From: Palsa-892 sp035556215
Lineage (GTDB): Bacteria; Pseudomonadota; Alphaproteobacteria; Rhizobiales; Xanthobacteraceae
Reading direction: 5' to 3'
NCBI GenBank assembly: GCA_035556215.1
Contig: DATMFI010000019.1
Coordinates: 1 to 52,539 of the forward strand
Length of the DNA stretch: 52,539 bases
The notes beneath the pieces are model-generated. The model was not told the origin of the DNA. It made no database searches and saw nothing but the letters and a program-made list of their open reading frames with translations. The position numbers were made by a program, and so were the translations under genes. Below are positions 14,078 through 22,961 of the stretch, piece by piece; positions within the stretch are counted from its first letter, which is position 1, and every line of letters begins with the position of its first letter.

Positions 14078-16357
14078 CTACAATGAAAGAGAAATGCCGG
14101 ACTTCTCCGCGAAATCCGTAAGCTTCTCGCGAATTTGCAGCTTGCCGCGCGTATCCGCAAGCAGCGGTTCGATGAATTTAGCGGCGGCGCGCGCATCCGC
14201 GCTCAGGATCATGGCCTTCACCGGGCCCATCGCCGAGGGTGACAGCGACAGCCGCCGGAAACCGATCGCGATCAGCGCCAGCGCCTCAAGCGGCTTCGAG
14301 GCAAGCTCGCCGCAAAGCGCCACCGGCTTGTTGTGCGACTTGCCGGCATCGACGATCTGCTTCAGCGCGCGCAGCACCGGCGCCGAGATCGGGTCGAAAC
14401 GCCCGGCGACCCGCGCATTGCCGCGATCGGCGGCGAACAGGAACTGCACGAGATCGTTCGAGCCGACGGACAGAAAATCGACGCGCTCAAGAATTTCGTC
14501 GAGCGCGAACAGGAGCGATGGCACCTCGACCATCGCCCCGACCTGGATCGTTTCGGGCAGATCGCGCCGATGGCGCCGCAGATGCGTCAGCTCGCGCTCC
14601 AAAAGCACCTTGGCCTGATCGAACTCGGCGGCGTTGGCGATCATCGGAAACATGATGCGCAACTCGCGGCCCGCGGCCGCCTGCAGGAGCGCGCGGAACT
14701 GCGTGCGCAGCAAACCCGGCCGGTCGAGACTGAGACGGATCGCGCGCCAGCCGAGCGCCGGGTTCTCTTCTTCCAGGCTGCGCATATAGGGCAGCACTTT
14801 ATCGCCGCCGATATCGAGCGAGCGGAACGTCACAGGCCTGCCTTCCGCCATGTCGATGACGGACTTGTAGAATTCGGTCTGCACCGCCGCGCGCGGCAGC
14901 GTGGACGCCACCATGAACTGCAACTCGGTACGGAAAAGGCCGATGCCCTCGGCGCCGGTCTCCGCGACATGCGGCAGATCGACGAGAAGCCCGGCATTCA
15001 CCAGCATCGTCACCCGCTCGCCGTCCCTGGTGACGGCAGGCTTGTCGCGCAATTCGGCATATTGCGCCTGGCGCCGGGCGCGCAGGCGGACCTTTTCGCC
15101 ATAGGCCTTCTGCAGATCCGGCATCGGCCGCAGGTGCATCTCGCCGCTGTCGCCGTCGACGATGATGGCGTCGCCCTGATCGGCAAGGCCCACGGCATTG
15201 GCGATCTCGCCGAGCGCCGGAATGCCGAGCGCACGCGCGACGATTGCGACATGGCTCGTCGGCCCGCCCTCCTCGAGCACGACCCCCCGAAGCTTCGTCC
15301 GGTCGTAATCGAGCAGCGCCGCCGGGCTCATGTTGCGCGCAACGAGCACGGCGTTCTCCGGCATCTCCACTTTTTCGTGGTGGCCGTCGAGCTTGACGAG
15401 TTCGCGCATCAGGCGGTTCGCGAGATCCTCAAGGTCGTGGAAATGATCGCGCAGGTAAGGATCGGTCTGCCGCAGCATGCGCGCGCGGGTATCGGACTGG
15501 ATGCGCTCGACCGCGGCTTCCGCCGTAAGACCCGTCGCGACGGCTTCGTGCAGCTTGTGCAGCCAGCCGCGGTCATGCGCGAACATCCGGTAGGTTTCCA
15601 TGACGTCGCGATGCTCGCCGGCACGCGCAAGGCCCTCTTCCTCAAGCATCGCGTCGATCGAGGCCCGCAATTTGTCGATCGCAAGATCGAGGCGCTGCTC
15701 TTCGCTCTGGGCGTCGTCGGCGATGAAATTCTTCACGACAACGCGCGGCTCGTGCAGCACGACGTGGCCGAGCGCGATGCCTTCCGACAACACCAGGCCC
15801 TTGACGTTGACGGGACGACGGACGGCGGGCTCGGCGCCGGGCTTGGCGAGCGAAGTCAGCTCGCCCGAGGCGATCATCTCGGCGAGCACCATCGCCGTCG
15901 TCTGCAGCGCCTCCATTTCCTCTTCGCTGTAGGTGCGCCGCGCGCGATTCTGCACCACGAGTACGCCGAGCGTGTTGCCGGCCCGCAGGATCGGCACGCC
16001 GAGGAACGACTGGTAAATTTCTTCGCCGGTTTCGGGCTTGTAGGAGAAGGCCGGATGCGCCTGCGCGTTCGGCAGGTTGAGCGGCTCGGCCTCCTGCGCG
16101 ACGAGGCCGACAAGGCCCTCGCCGGCATCCAGCACCGTGATGTGGACCGCCTCGCGGGAAAGACCTTCGGTGGCGTAAAGCTCGAGGCTGCCGTCGACGC
16201 GCAGCACGTAAACGGAACAGACCTCCGCCACCATGTTGGCGGCGATCATCACGACGATCTTGTCGAGCCGTTCCTGCGCGCTGACCGGCTCCGCCATCAC
16301 CTCGCGGAGACGTCTCAGCAATACGCGCGGCCCGCCGAGCGCGCCACGTTTGGGCAT
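14078..16357 (-). CDS. ptsP: Phosphoenolpyruvate-protein phosphotransferase, EI-Ntr (PtsP)
   Basis: First phosphotransfer enzyme of the nitrogen-related PTS. It takes phosphate from PEP and passes it to NPr and then EIIA-Ntr, a regulatory chain not tied to sugar uptake. It has 759 residues. An N-terminal GAF domain (about 25-160) distinguishes EI-Ntr from sugar EI and in relatives senses glutamine and 2-oxoglutarate. The PEP-utilising N-domain and swivelling domain follow, with the phospho-accepting H369 in GGPTSHVAIVARALG. The C-terminal PEP-binding barrel carries the conserved CGELASKP cysteine. It lies between lysC and prfA on the same strand, a common alphaproteobacterial order. It is 80 bases downstream of lysC and may have its own promoter. 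Confidence 0.97.
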   Translation of the reverse strand: MPKRGALGGPRVLLRRLREVMAEPVSAQERLDKIVVMIAANMVAEVCSVYVLRVDGSLELYATEGLSREAVHITVLDAGEGLVGLVAQEAEPLNLPNAQAHPAFSYKPETGEEIYQSFLGVPILRAGNTLGVLVVQNRARRTYSEEEMEALQTTAMVLAEMIASGELTSLAKPGAEPAVRRPVNVKGLVLSEGIALGHVVLHEPRVVVKNFIADDAQSEEQRLDLAIDKLRASIDAMLEEEGLARAGEHRDVMETYRMFAHDRGWLHKLHEAVATGLTAEAAVERIQSDTRARMLRQTDPYLRDHFHDLEDLANRLMRELVKLDGHHEKVEMPENAVLVARNMSPAALLDYDRTKLRGVVLEEGGPTSHVAIVARALGIPALGEIANAVGLADQGDAIIVDGDSGEMHLRPMPDLQKAYGEKVRLRARRQAQYAELRDKPAVTRDGERVTMLVNAGLLVDLPHVAETGAEGIGLFRTELQFMVASTLPRAAVQTEFYKSVIDMAEGRPVTFRSLDIGGDKVLPYMRSLEEENPALGWRAIRLSLDRPGLLRTQFRALLQAAAGRELRIMFPMIANAAEFDQAKVLLERELTHLRRHRRDLPETIQVGAMVEVPSLLFALDEILERVDFLSVGSNDLVQFLFAADRGNARVAGRFDPISAPVLRALKQIVDAGKSHNKPVALCGELASKPLEALALIAIGFRRLSLSPSAMGPVKAMILSADARAAAKFIEPLLADTRGKLQIREKLTDFAEKSGISLSL

Positions 16358-16437
16358 CGGCCATTCCTTCCCGGTGCCGCGCGGCCCGGCTGGAGGTTAC
16401 GAAAACGCGGGTTGCGGCGCCGCGCTAACTCTAAACG

Positions 16438-17691
16438 CTATCGGTCGAGTCCGTATAGCGAATGCAAAGTCCGGACCGCAAGTTCGGTGTAGGCCGCGTC
16501 GATCAGGATCGAAATCTTGATTTCGGACGTGGAAATTGCGCGGATATTGATGCCTTTCGCGGCCAGTGCCTTGAACGCACTTGCAGCAACGCCGGCATGG
16601 GTCCGCATCCCGACGCCGATGACCGAAACCTTCACGACATCGTTCGCGCCTTCCATCGCCTTGAAGCCGATTTCGGCCTTGGCCTTTTCCAGTGCGGCGC
16701 GCGCCCGCTCGTAATCGACATTCGGCACGGTGAAGGTGATGTCGGTGAAGCCGTCGGCCGAAACGTTCTGGACGATCATGTCGACGTTGATATTGGCGTC
16801 GGCGAGCGGGCCGAACAGCGCCGCGGCGATGCCCGGCTTGTCGGCAAGCCTACGGATCGAAATCTGCGCTTCGTCCTTGGAGAAGGCGATGCCGGTGACA
16901 ACCTGATTTTCCACAATCTCCTCCTCGTCGCAAATGAGCGTGCCGACCGGCTGGCCGTGCTTGTCGAGCTTCAGGTTCGCCGGATCGTCGAAGCTCGAGC
17001 GCACCATGACGCGAACCTTGTTCTGCATGGCATATTCGACCGAGCGCACCTGCAGCACCTTGGCGCCCAAGGATGCCATCTCGAGCATTTCCTCGAACGC
17101 AACCTTGTCGAGCCGCCTGGCCTTCTCGACGACATTCGGATCGGTCGTATAGACGCCGTCAACGTCCGTGTAGATGTCGCAGCGCTCGGCGCCGATGCCG
17201 GCCGCGACCGCGACCGCGCTCGTGTCGGAACCGCCGCGGCCGAAGGTCGTGACGCGGCCCGTTTCCTTGTGAATGCCCTGGAAACCGGCGATCACCGCGA
17301 CCTCGCGGCGCTCCTTGAAGCGCCTGACGATGTCGTCGCCCTGCACGCCGAGAATATGGGCGGCCGCATGCGAGCCATCGGAGTAAATCGGAATCTGCCA
17401 GCCCTGCCACGAGCGCGCGGTGACGCCCATCTCCTGCAGCACGATGGCGAGAAGCCCGGAGGTTACCTGCTCGCCCGAGGAGACGACGACGTCGTATTCG
17501 CGCGCATCGTGCAGCACCGATGCCTCGCGGCACCAGGCGACGAGCTTGTTGGTCGTTCCGGCCATGGCCGAAACGACAACGGCGACGTCATGACCCGCGT
17601 CCCACTCGCGCTTTACATGGCGGGCGACGTTGCGGATACGCTCGATATCGGCGACGGACGTGCCGCCGAATTTCATCACTAACCGGGCCAT
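16438..17691 (-). CDS. lysC: Aspartate kinase
   Basis: Phosphorylates aspartate, the first step towards lysine, threonine, methionine and diaminopimelate. With ATG at 17691 (MARLVMKFGGTSVAD) the enzyme has 417 residues, typical of the monofunctional form. An upstream in-frame extension of 56 residues runs into the divergent ubiG promoter region and is not needed. The kinase domain (1-240) holds the KFGGTS motif and GGSDTSA. Two ACT domains follow (about 265-410), the usual site of lysine and threonine feedback binding. It is divergent from ubiG across 122 bp. Internal in-frame starts exist, as in other lysC genes that make a separate beta subunit, but I see no decisive evidence here. Confidence 0.97.
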   Translation of the reverse strand: MARLVMKFGGTSVADIERIRNVARHVKREWDAGHDVAVVVSAMAGTTNKLVAWCREASVLHDAREYDVVVSSGEQVTSGLLAIVLQEMGVTARSWQGWQIPIYSDGSHAAAHILGVQGDDIVRRFKERREVAVIAGFQGIHKETGRVTTFGRGGSDTSAVAVAAGIGAERCDIYTDVDGVYTTDPNVVEKARRLDKVAFEEMLEMASLGAKVLQVRSVEYAMQNKVRVMVRSSFDDPANLKLDKHGQPVGTLICDEEEIVENQVVTGIAFSKDEAQISIRRLADKPGIAAALFGPLADANINVDMIVQNVSADGFTDITFTVPNVDYERARAALEKAKAEIGFKAMEGANDVVKVSVIGVGMRTHAGVAASAFKALAAKGINIRAISTSEIKISILIDAAYTELAVRTLHSLYGLDR

Positions 17692-17813
17692 TTTGGGTCC
17701 TGAAGGATCCTGAAAACGGGGAGCTGCCCCGCGTAAGGCGCGGTATCCATACAAGGTGACGCTATGGCCCGCAACGCCTTCTGGCGCTATGGAATTGAGG
17801 TAAGGAGCTTTTG

Positions 17814-18560
17814 GTGAACGAAACCGCCCGATCCACCGTCGATCCCGCCGAGGTCGCACGCTTTGCGGCGCTCGCCGGCGAATGGTGGGATCCGCGCGGC
17901 AAGATGGCGCCGCTGCACAAGTTCAATCCGGTGCGGCTTGCCTTCATCCGCGATCAGGCCTGCGCGCAGTTCGCGCGCGATGCAAAACGGCTTGACTGCC
18001 TGAACGGGTTGAAGCTGCTCGACATCGGCTGCGGCGGCGGCATTGTCGCAGAACCCCTCGCCAAGCTCGGCGCGAGCGTCACCGGCATCGACCCGGCCGA
18101 AGAAAATATCGAAGCCGCGAAATTGCACGCCGAGAAGAGCCGACTTGCCATCGACTATCGCGCGGCGACCGTCGAGGCCGTCGCCGGCGAAGGCGAGACG
18201 TTCGATATCGTGGTGGCCTCCGAGGTCGTCGAGCACGTCGCCAATCTCGAACTCTTTGTCGGCTGCGCGGCGAAGACCGTGAAGCCCGGCGGGCTGCTGG
18301 TGATGACCACCATCAACCGCACGCTGAAAAGTTTTGCGCTCGCCATCGTCGGCGCCGAATATGTCCTGCGCTGGCTGCCGGCCGGTACTCACGACTGGAA
18401 CAAGTTCGTGACCCCTGACGAGCTGGATAAAGTAATCGAAGCGCAGGGGCTCAAGGTCGTCGAGGAAAGCGGTATCGTCTACGACCTCTTCCATGACCGC
18501 TGGGTCGCCGGCTCCGACATGGACGTGAACTACATGCTTGCCGCCGAACGCCCGAAATGA
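17814..18560 (+). CDS. ubiG: Ubiquinone biosynthesis O-methyltransferase
   Basis: Performs the two O-methylations of ubiquinone synthesis. It has 248 residues from GTG at 17814. AAGGAG at 17802-17807 sits six bases upstream of this GTG, which makes it a better start than TTG at 17811. The SAM-binding motif DIGCGGG is near residue 70, and the family-typical EWWDP sequence lies near the N-terminus (about 23-27). The stop codon overlaps the start of the DMT transporter gene (ATGA at 18557-18560), suggesting translational coupling. It is divergent from lysC, a neighbour pair seen in many Hyphomicrobiales. Confidence 0.96.
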   Translation: MNETARSTVDPAEVARFAALAGEWWDPRGKMAPLHKFNPVRLAFIRDQACAQFARDAKRLDCLNGLKLLDIGCGGGIVAEPLAKLGASVTGIDPAEENIEAAKLHAEKSRLAIDYRAATVEAVAGEGETFDIVVASEVVEHVANLELFVGCAAKTVKPGGLLVMTTINRTLKSFALAIVGAEYVLRWLPAGTHDWNKFVTPDELDKVIEAQGLKVVEESGIVYDLFHDRWVAGSDMDVNYMLAAERPK

Positions 18561-19450
18561 TCGCCGGAAGTTTCTTATGGGCGATCTTCACGGTGATCGC
18601 CGCCGCGGGACAAACGGCGCGCAACGCGCTGCAGCGCGGATTGACGCAAACCATCGGCACGGTCGGCGCGACCCTCGTGCGCTTTCTGTTCGGACTGCCG
18701 TTCGGCGTTCTGTTTCTCTTGATCGTGTGGTGGTGGACGAAGGAGCCGCTGCCGCCCGTGACGACGCCGTACCTCCTGTGGGCCTTCGCCGGCGCGGTAT
18801 GCCAGATTGCCGCCACAGCACTCATGCTGATGGCGATGAACGAGCGCTCGTTTGTCGTCACCATCGCCTATATCAAGACCGAGCCGGTACTGGTCGCGGT
18901 CTTCGGGCTCGTCTTTCTCGGCGACAAACTTACGCTGGCCAGCGCCAGCGCCATCGTCATCGCGACCATCGGCGTCATGATGATGTCGTGGACGAAAAGC
19001 GCCAACTCGCCGCCCCTGCGGCCCCTGCTCTACGGCCTCACGGCGGCGGCGCTGTTCGGGCTTTCCGCGGTGACGTTCCGCGGCGCCATCCGCGCGCTCT
19101 CGCTGGAAAATTTCGTCATGGCCGCGACCTTCACGCTCGCCGTCGGCCTTCTGGTCCAGACTCTCCTGCTCACGGTTTATCTCGTGCTGTTCGACCGCCG
19201 CTCGCTCCAGGCAATCTTGCGCGAATGGCGGCCGTCGATCTCGGCGGGGTTTTTGGGCGCGCTGGCCTCGCAATTCTGGTTCCTGGGCTTTTCGCTCACC
19301 AGCGCCGCCAATGTCCGCACGCTCGCGCTCGTTGAAGTGCTGTTCGCGCAATTCGTCACCAAGGGCATCGGCGAGAAAACCTCCGCCCGCGAGATCATCG
19401 GTATTCTGATGGTGGTGAGCGGAATTATCTTCCTGCTCTGGGCGCACTAA
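18557..19450 (+). CDS. DMT-family (EamA) inner-membrane transporter
   Basis: Integral membrane protein of 297 residues with about ten hydrophobic segments arranged as two EamA repeats (about 3-140 and 150-295). This is the fold of drug/metabolite exporters such as EamA and RhtA. The first segment begins at residue 2, and basic residues at the loops are consistent with an inner-membrane permease. The substrate cannot be predicted. The gene overlaps ubiG by four bases (ATGA), so the two are probably one transcript. It ends convergent with DUF1178. Confidence 0.88.
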   Translation: MIAGSFLWAIFTVIAAAGQTARNALQRGLTQTIGTVGATLVRFLFGLPFGVLFLLIVWWWTKEPLPPVTTPYLLWAFAGAVCQIAATALMLMAMNERSFVVTIAYIKTEPVLVAVFGLVFLGDKLTLASASAIVIATIGVMMMSWTKSANSPPLRPLLYGLTAAALFGLSAVTFRGAIRALSLENFVMAATFTLAVGLLVQTLLLTVYLVLFDRRSLQAILREWRPSISAGFLGALASQFWFLGFSLTSAANVRTLALVEVLFAQFVTKGIGEKTSAREIIGILMVVSGIIFLLWAH

Positions 19451-19464
19451 ATCGGCTGTGAGCC

Positions 19465-19923
19465 TCAGTTGCCCTTATCCGGCAGCGGCGGCAGCGGCGC
19501 GATCTCGACGCCTTCCTCGATCAATTCGCGCACTTCTTCCGGCTTGGCTTCGCCGTAGATCGAGCGCGGCTTGATCTCTTCATAGTGCATCTGGCGCGCG
19601 AGCTTGGGAAACTTGTCGCCGACATGCTCGGCGTTCTTTTTCACATGCTCGTGCAGCGCCTGCAGAAGCTTGCGCGTCTCTTTTTCTTTTTCGGAGAGCA
19701 GCGCCACCGGCTGCTGCGCGGGCGCCTCGACAGGAGCGCTGCCGCCCTTCCTGCGCTTCGTCGCCGCGATCTGCGGCGCCATGATCGCCTTTGCAACCTT
19801 GGTGGAATCGCAGACCGGGCATGCGACCAGCCCGCGCTTGAGCTGTCCGTCGCTGGCCTTCGAGTTTTGAAACCAGCTTTCGAACGTATGGCCCTTGTCG
19901 CAAACGAGGCTGTAGCGGATCAC
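19465..19923 (-). CDS. DUF1178 family protein
   Basis: Small protein of unknown function, 152 residues. The N-terminus (MIRYSLVCDKGHTFESWF) and a zinc-ribbon-like arrangement with C8 and the pair C35-x2-C38 define the family. A charged, probably helical or disordered middle section and an acidic C-terminus follow. The start overlaps the stop of the upstream nitrilase-family gene by four bases. The pair is conserved in order in many alphaproteobacteria, which hints at a functional link, but no activity is known. Confidence 0.9.
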   Translation of the reverse strand: MIRYSLVCDKGHTFESWFQNSKASDGQLKRGLVACPVCDSTKVAKAIMAPQIAATKRRKGGSAPVEAPAQQPVALLSEKEKETRKLLQALHEHVKKNAEHVGDKFPKLARQMHYEEIKPRSIYGEAKPEEVRELIEEGVEIAPLPPLPDKGN

Positions 19924-20810
19924 GACGCCTTGCCCAGCGGAGTATTTTCCACGAGATGCAGCCGCTCGCGCGCGGCCGGCACCGTCAACTCGAAGCGGCG
20001 GCCATGCTGCAGCGAGGGGATGCGCTTGCGCGCGCTCAGCACCAGCGCCGGGTCGATCTCGGCCATGATGACGCCGGGCTCAGTGCCGCCTTCGGCGAGC
20101 ACATTGCCCCACGGATCGACGACGATGCTGTGGCCGTAGGTTTCGCGGCCGTTCTCGTGCTTGCCGCCTTGCGCCGCCGCGAGCACGAAGCTCCCCGTCT
20201 CGATGGCGCGGGCGCGCATCAGGACGTTCCAGTGTGCCTCACCCGTAATCCTGGTGAAGGCTGCCGGAATGGCGAGAAAATCGGCGCCGGCTTCGGCCAG
20301 CGCGCGATAAAGCGAGGGAAAGCGAAGGTCGTAGCAGACCGTGAGACCCATCCGGCCCCACGGCAGCTCGGCTAGCACGGCCGTTTCGCCGGGGCGATAA
20401 TTGTTCGACTCGCGATAGCTCTCGCCCTCGCCGAGTTCGACGTCGAACATATGGATCTTGTCGTAGCGCGCGGCGATCTCTCCGTCGGGGCGGATGACGA
20501 AGCTGCGGTTCACCGCCTTCTCCGGCGACACCTTGATCGCGAGCGAGCCGACGTGAAAGTGAATACTCAACTCCCGCGCGAGTTCGCGGAACGCCGCGAG
20601 TGACGGATCGGCCTCTTCTTCCGTGATCGCGGAGAACAGCGCCTTGCGGTTCTGTTCCATGATGTTCGTCATTTCGGGCGACTGGATGTAATCGGCGCCC
20701 GCAGCCTTCGCCTCGCGTGCGAGTTTCGCCGCGGCGTCGATATTGGCATCGACGGTGCGGCCGCTCCGCATCTGCAGCAATCCTGCGCGAAATTTCGGGC
20801 TGGAAGTCAT
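19920..20810 (-). CDS. Carbon-nitrogen hydrolase (Nit2/omega-amidase-like)
   Basis: Member of the nitrilase superfamily, 296 residues. The catalytic triad is visible as E46 (SPEMTN), K118 (RYDKIHMFD) and C159 (GLTVCYDLRFPSLY). Sequence features match the Nit1/Nit2-like branch. Known members hydrolyse alpha-keto-glutaramate or deaminated glutathione, a metabolite-repair role. It is 30 bases downstream of comF and overlaps DUF1178 by four bases. In several related genomes, as I recall, a glutaredoxin gene (grxC) lies between comF and this gene. It is absent here. Confidence 0.93.
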   Translation of the reverse strand: MTSSPKFRAGLLQMRSGRTVDANIDAAAKLAREAKAAGADYIQSPEMTNIMEQNRKALFSAITEEEADPSLAAFRELARELSIHFHVGSLAIKVSPEKAVNRSFVIRPDGEIAARYDKIHMFDVELGEGESYRESNNYRPGETAVLAELPWGRMGLTVCYDLRFPSLYRALAEAGADFLAIPAAFTRITGEAHWNVLMRARAIETGSFVLAAAQGGKHENGRETYGHSIVVDPWGNVLAEGGTEPGVIMAEIDPALVLSARKRIPSLQHGRRFELTVPAARERLHLVENTPLGKAS

Positions 20811-20840
20811 CGAGCTTCTCCTGCCGCTAATTTAGGTTCT

Positions 20841-21623
20841 TCAATTAGGGTCCACAACCCTTGCCAGAACCAGCACATCCACCCGCAATGCGCCCGCGCG
20901 CAGCAGCACCTTGGTGCAGGCGTCCGCGGTTGCGCCGGTGGTGAGGACGTCGTCGATCAGCACGAGCTTCTTGCCCTTCACGGCAAGGCGCCTTTCCCTC
21001 GGCACCTGAAACGCGCCCTGGACGTTTTCGGCGCGCCGCTCGCGCGGCAGCCCGAATTGCGGCTGCGTCGCCCGCGCGCGCACCAGCACATGATCGTCAA
21101 CCGCGATCCCGCTCCGTTTCCCGATCGCATGCGCGAGCGCCGACGACTGGTTGAAACGCCGCTGCCAAAGCCGCCGCCAGTGCAGCGGCACCGGAATGAG
21201 AAGATCGGCTTCGGATAAGAGCTCGCCGCCCGCCCGCGCCATCCATCCGGCAAGCGGCGGGATGAGGTCCATGCGGTCGCCGTATTTCATCTGATGCACG
21301 AGATCGCGGACGACGTCGCTGTAGCGTGCCGCCGCGCGCGAGCGCGCATAGGCCGGCGGATCGGCGAGCGCCGCCGGCGAAACCAGATCGCCGCCATGAT
21401 CCACCGGAAACGGTGTACCGAGCCGTTCGCAATAGGGCCGCTCAATGAAACCGGCCTTGCTCCAGCAAGCCGGGCAAAGCCCGCCCGCAATGCCGATCGG
21501 CACGCGGCAGGCGAGGCAGGTCGGCGGCAGGAAGGTATCGGCGGCCGCGCGCGTCAATCCACCGAACAGACGGCCCCACCAAGCCTGCCTTTTAGGCGAT
21601 TGCGCTTTCGCCAAAATCGTCAT
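20841..21623 (-). CDS. ComF family protein (phosphoribosyltransferase fold)
   Basis: ComF/GntX-type protein of 260 residues. A double zinc-ribbon region contains C36-x2-C39 and C50-x2-C53, and a C-terminal phosphoribosyltransferase domain has the PRPP-binding motif LIDDVLTTGATAD near residue 218. In transformable bacteria ComF helps bring single-stranded DNA into the cytoplasm. In most alphaproteobacteria it is present without a known role. It is the first gene of a minus-strand set with nit2 and DUF1178, and only 38 bp separate it from the divergent methyltransferase gene. Confidence 0.92.
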   Translation of the reverse strand: MTILAKAQSPKRQAWWGRLFGGLTRAAADTFLPPTCLACRVPIGIAGGLCPACWSKAGFIERPYCERLGTPFPVDHGGDLVSPAALADPPAYARSRAAARYSDVVRDLVHQMKYGDRMDLIPPLAGWMARAGGELLSEADLLIPVPLHWRRLWQRRFNQSSALAHAIGKRSGIAVDDHVLVRARATQPQFGLPRERRAENVQGAFQVPRERRLAVKGKKLVLIDDVLTTGATADACTKVLLRAGALRVDVLVLARVVDPN

Positions 21624-21661
21624 TTGTAGAGCCTACGCCGCTTCAGCAGGATCGTCACGTT

Positions 21662-22525
21662 ATGTCCGCGCCCCTATTGTTCGACCGCAAACTGCTGCTC
21701 GCCCGCCGCGAGCGCGCGCGGGAGCTTGGCGCCGAGACGTTTCTCCTGGCGCGTGTCGCGGAAGAACTCGTCGAGCGCCTTGGCACGGTAAAGCGAAATT
21801 TCGAGCTTGCGCTCGATCTCGGCACGCCGGATGACACGCTCGCCGGATTGCTCAAGAACAGCGGCCAGGTCGCAAACATTTTCACGAGCGACACGCTCAC
21901 AGGCGATGACGAAGTTTTTTCCCTTGCCGATGCGAAATACGACCTCGTCGTTTCCGCGCTGGCATTGCAATGGGTCAACGATCTTCCGGGCGCGCTGGTA
22001 CAGATCCGCCGCGCGCTGAAGCCCGACGGGCTCCTGCTCGCGGCGCTCGTTGGCGGCGAGACGCTGCACGAATTGCGCGAGAGCTTCGCCGCCGCCGAGG
22101 CGGAAATGACCGGCGGCGCAAGCCCGCGCGTCTCGCCTTTCGCCGAAGTGCGCAGCCTCGGCTCGCTCCTGCAACGCGCGGGCTACGCCCTGCCGGTCAT
22201 CGACAGCGATCGCCATACCGTGCGTTACGAAACGCCGTTCAGGTTGTTTCAGGATTTGCGCCGCATGGGCGCGACCAATGCGCTGATGGAGCGCAGCCGA
22301 AAGCCGCTCACCCGGAAGATCGTGGCGCGCGCTGCGGAAATCTATGCCGAGCGCTTTCGCGATCCGGACGGGAAACTGCGCGCGACCTTCGACATTCTCT
22401 GGGTAGCGGGCTGGGTGCCGCACGAGAGCCAGCAGAAACCTTTGAAGCCCGGCTCGGCCAGGATGCGGCTCGCCGACGCGCTCGGCACCACCGAAAAACC
22501 GGCGGGCGAAAAGCCGAACCGCTAG
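21662..22525 (+). CDS. NDUFAF5-like SAM-dependent methyltransferase-fold protein
   Basis: Methyltransferase-fold protein of 287 residues resembling BioC and the complex I assembly factor NDUFAF5. The N-terminal opening (LFDRKLLLARRERA), the central VSALALQWVNDLPGALVQIRRALKPDG segment and the LPVIDSDRHTVRYETP region are typical. The usual glycine-rich SAM loop (DLGxGxG) reads DLGTPDD here, so the cofactor site is degenerate or atypical. NDUFAF5 itself acts as an arginine hydroxylase, so methylation should not be assumed. It is divergent from comF and convergent with mutT. Confidence 0.82.
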   Translation: MSAPLLFDRKLLLARRERARELGAETFLLARVAEELVERLGTVKRNFELALDLGTPDDTLAGLLKNSGQVANIFTSDTLTGDDEVFSLADAKYDLVVSALALQWVNDLPGALVQIRRALKPDGLLLAALVGGETLHELRESFAAAEAEMTGGASPRVSPFAEVRSLGSLLQRAGYALPVIDSDRHTVRYETPFRLFQDLRRMGATNALMERSRKPLTRKIVARAAEIYAERFRDPDGKLRATFDILWVAGWVPHESQQKPLKPGSARMRLADALGTTEKPAGEKPNR

Positions 22526-22537
22526 CGCCGGATTGGG

Positions 22538-22960
22538 CTAACGCGTCGGCGGTAACAACTCGATCAGCGCCGGAATAAGCGGCAAGTCGGCGGGCGGCAT
22601 TGCGTAATTGCGCAATTCGCGCGGCTTTATCCAGGCGAGCTTCTGCCCTTCCTGCGCGCTCACCGTGCCCTCCCAGCGGCGGCAGACATAAAGCGGCATC
22701 AAAAGGTGAAACACCTCGTAAGCGTGGCTCGCGAAAGTCAGCGGCGCTAGGCAATCGGCCTTGACGGCAATGCCGAGCTCCTCATGCAATTCGCGGATGA
22801 GCGTCGCCTCCGGCGTCTCGCCCGGCTCGACCTTGCCGCCGGGAAATTCCCACAGGCCCGCCATCGGCTTGCCTTCGGGGCGCTCGGCGAGAAGCACGCG
22901 ATGATCGGCGTCGATCAGCGCGCAGGCGGCGACGAGCACGACCTTCACCGCCCCGCTCAC
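22538..22960 (-). CDS. mutT: (d)NTP pyrophosphohydrolase MutT (Nudix)
   Basis: Nudix hydrolase of 140 residues, likely removing 8-oxo-dGTP from the nucleotide pool. The Nudix box GGKVEPGETPEATLIRELHEELGI is intact with its REx2EE core. The start is taken as GTG at 22960. GGAG lies five bases upstream inside the argJ 3' end, and the argJ stop and this start are arranged as TGATGTG. An ATG at 22993 in the same frame would overlap argJ by 32 bases and lacks a clear ribosome site. It is the last gene of a parvulin-argJ-mutT set. Confidence 0.92.
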   Translation of the reverse strand: MSGAVKVVLVAACALIDADHRVLLAERPEGKPMAGLWEFPGGKVEPGETPEATLIRELHEELGIAVKADCLAPLTFASHAYEVFHLLMPLYVCRRWEGTVSAQEGQKLAWIKPRELRNYAMPPADLPLIPALIELLPPTR

Positions 22961-22961
22961 A

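Noticed and set aside
14333..16492. 719-codon plus-strand frame opposite ptsP
   Set aside because: Antisense shadow of ptsP, which has an intact active site and family length.
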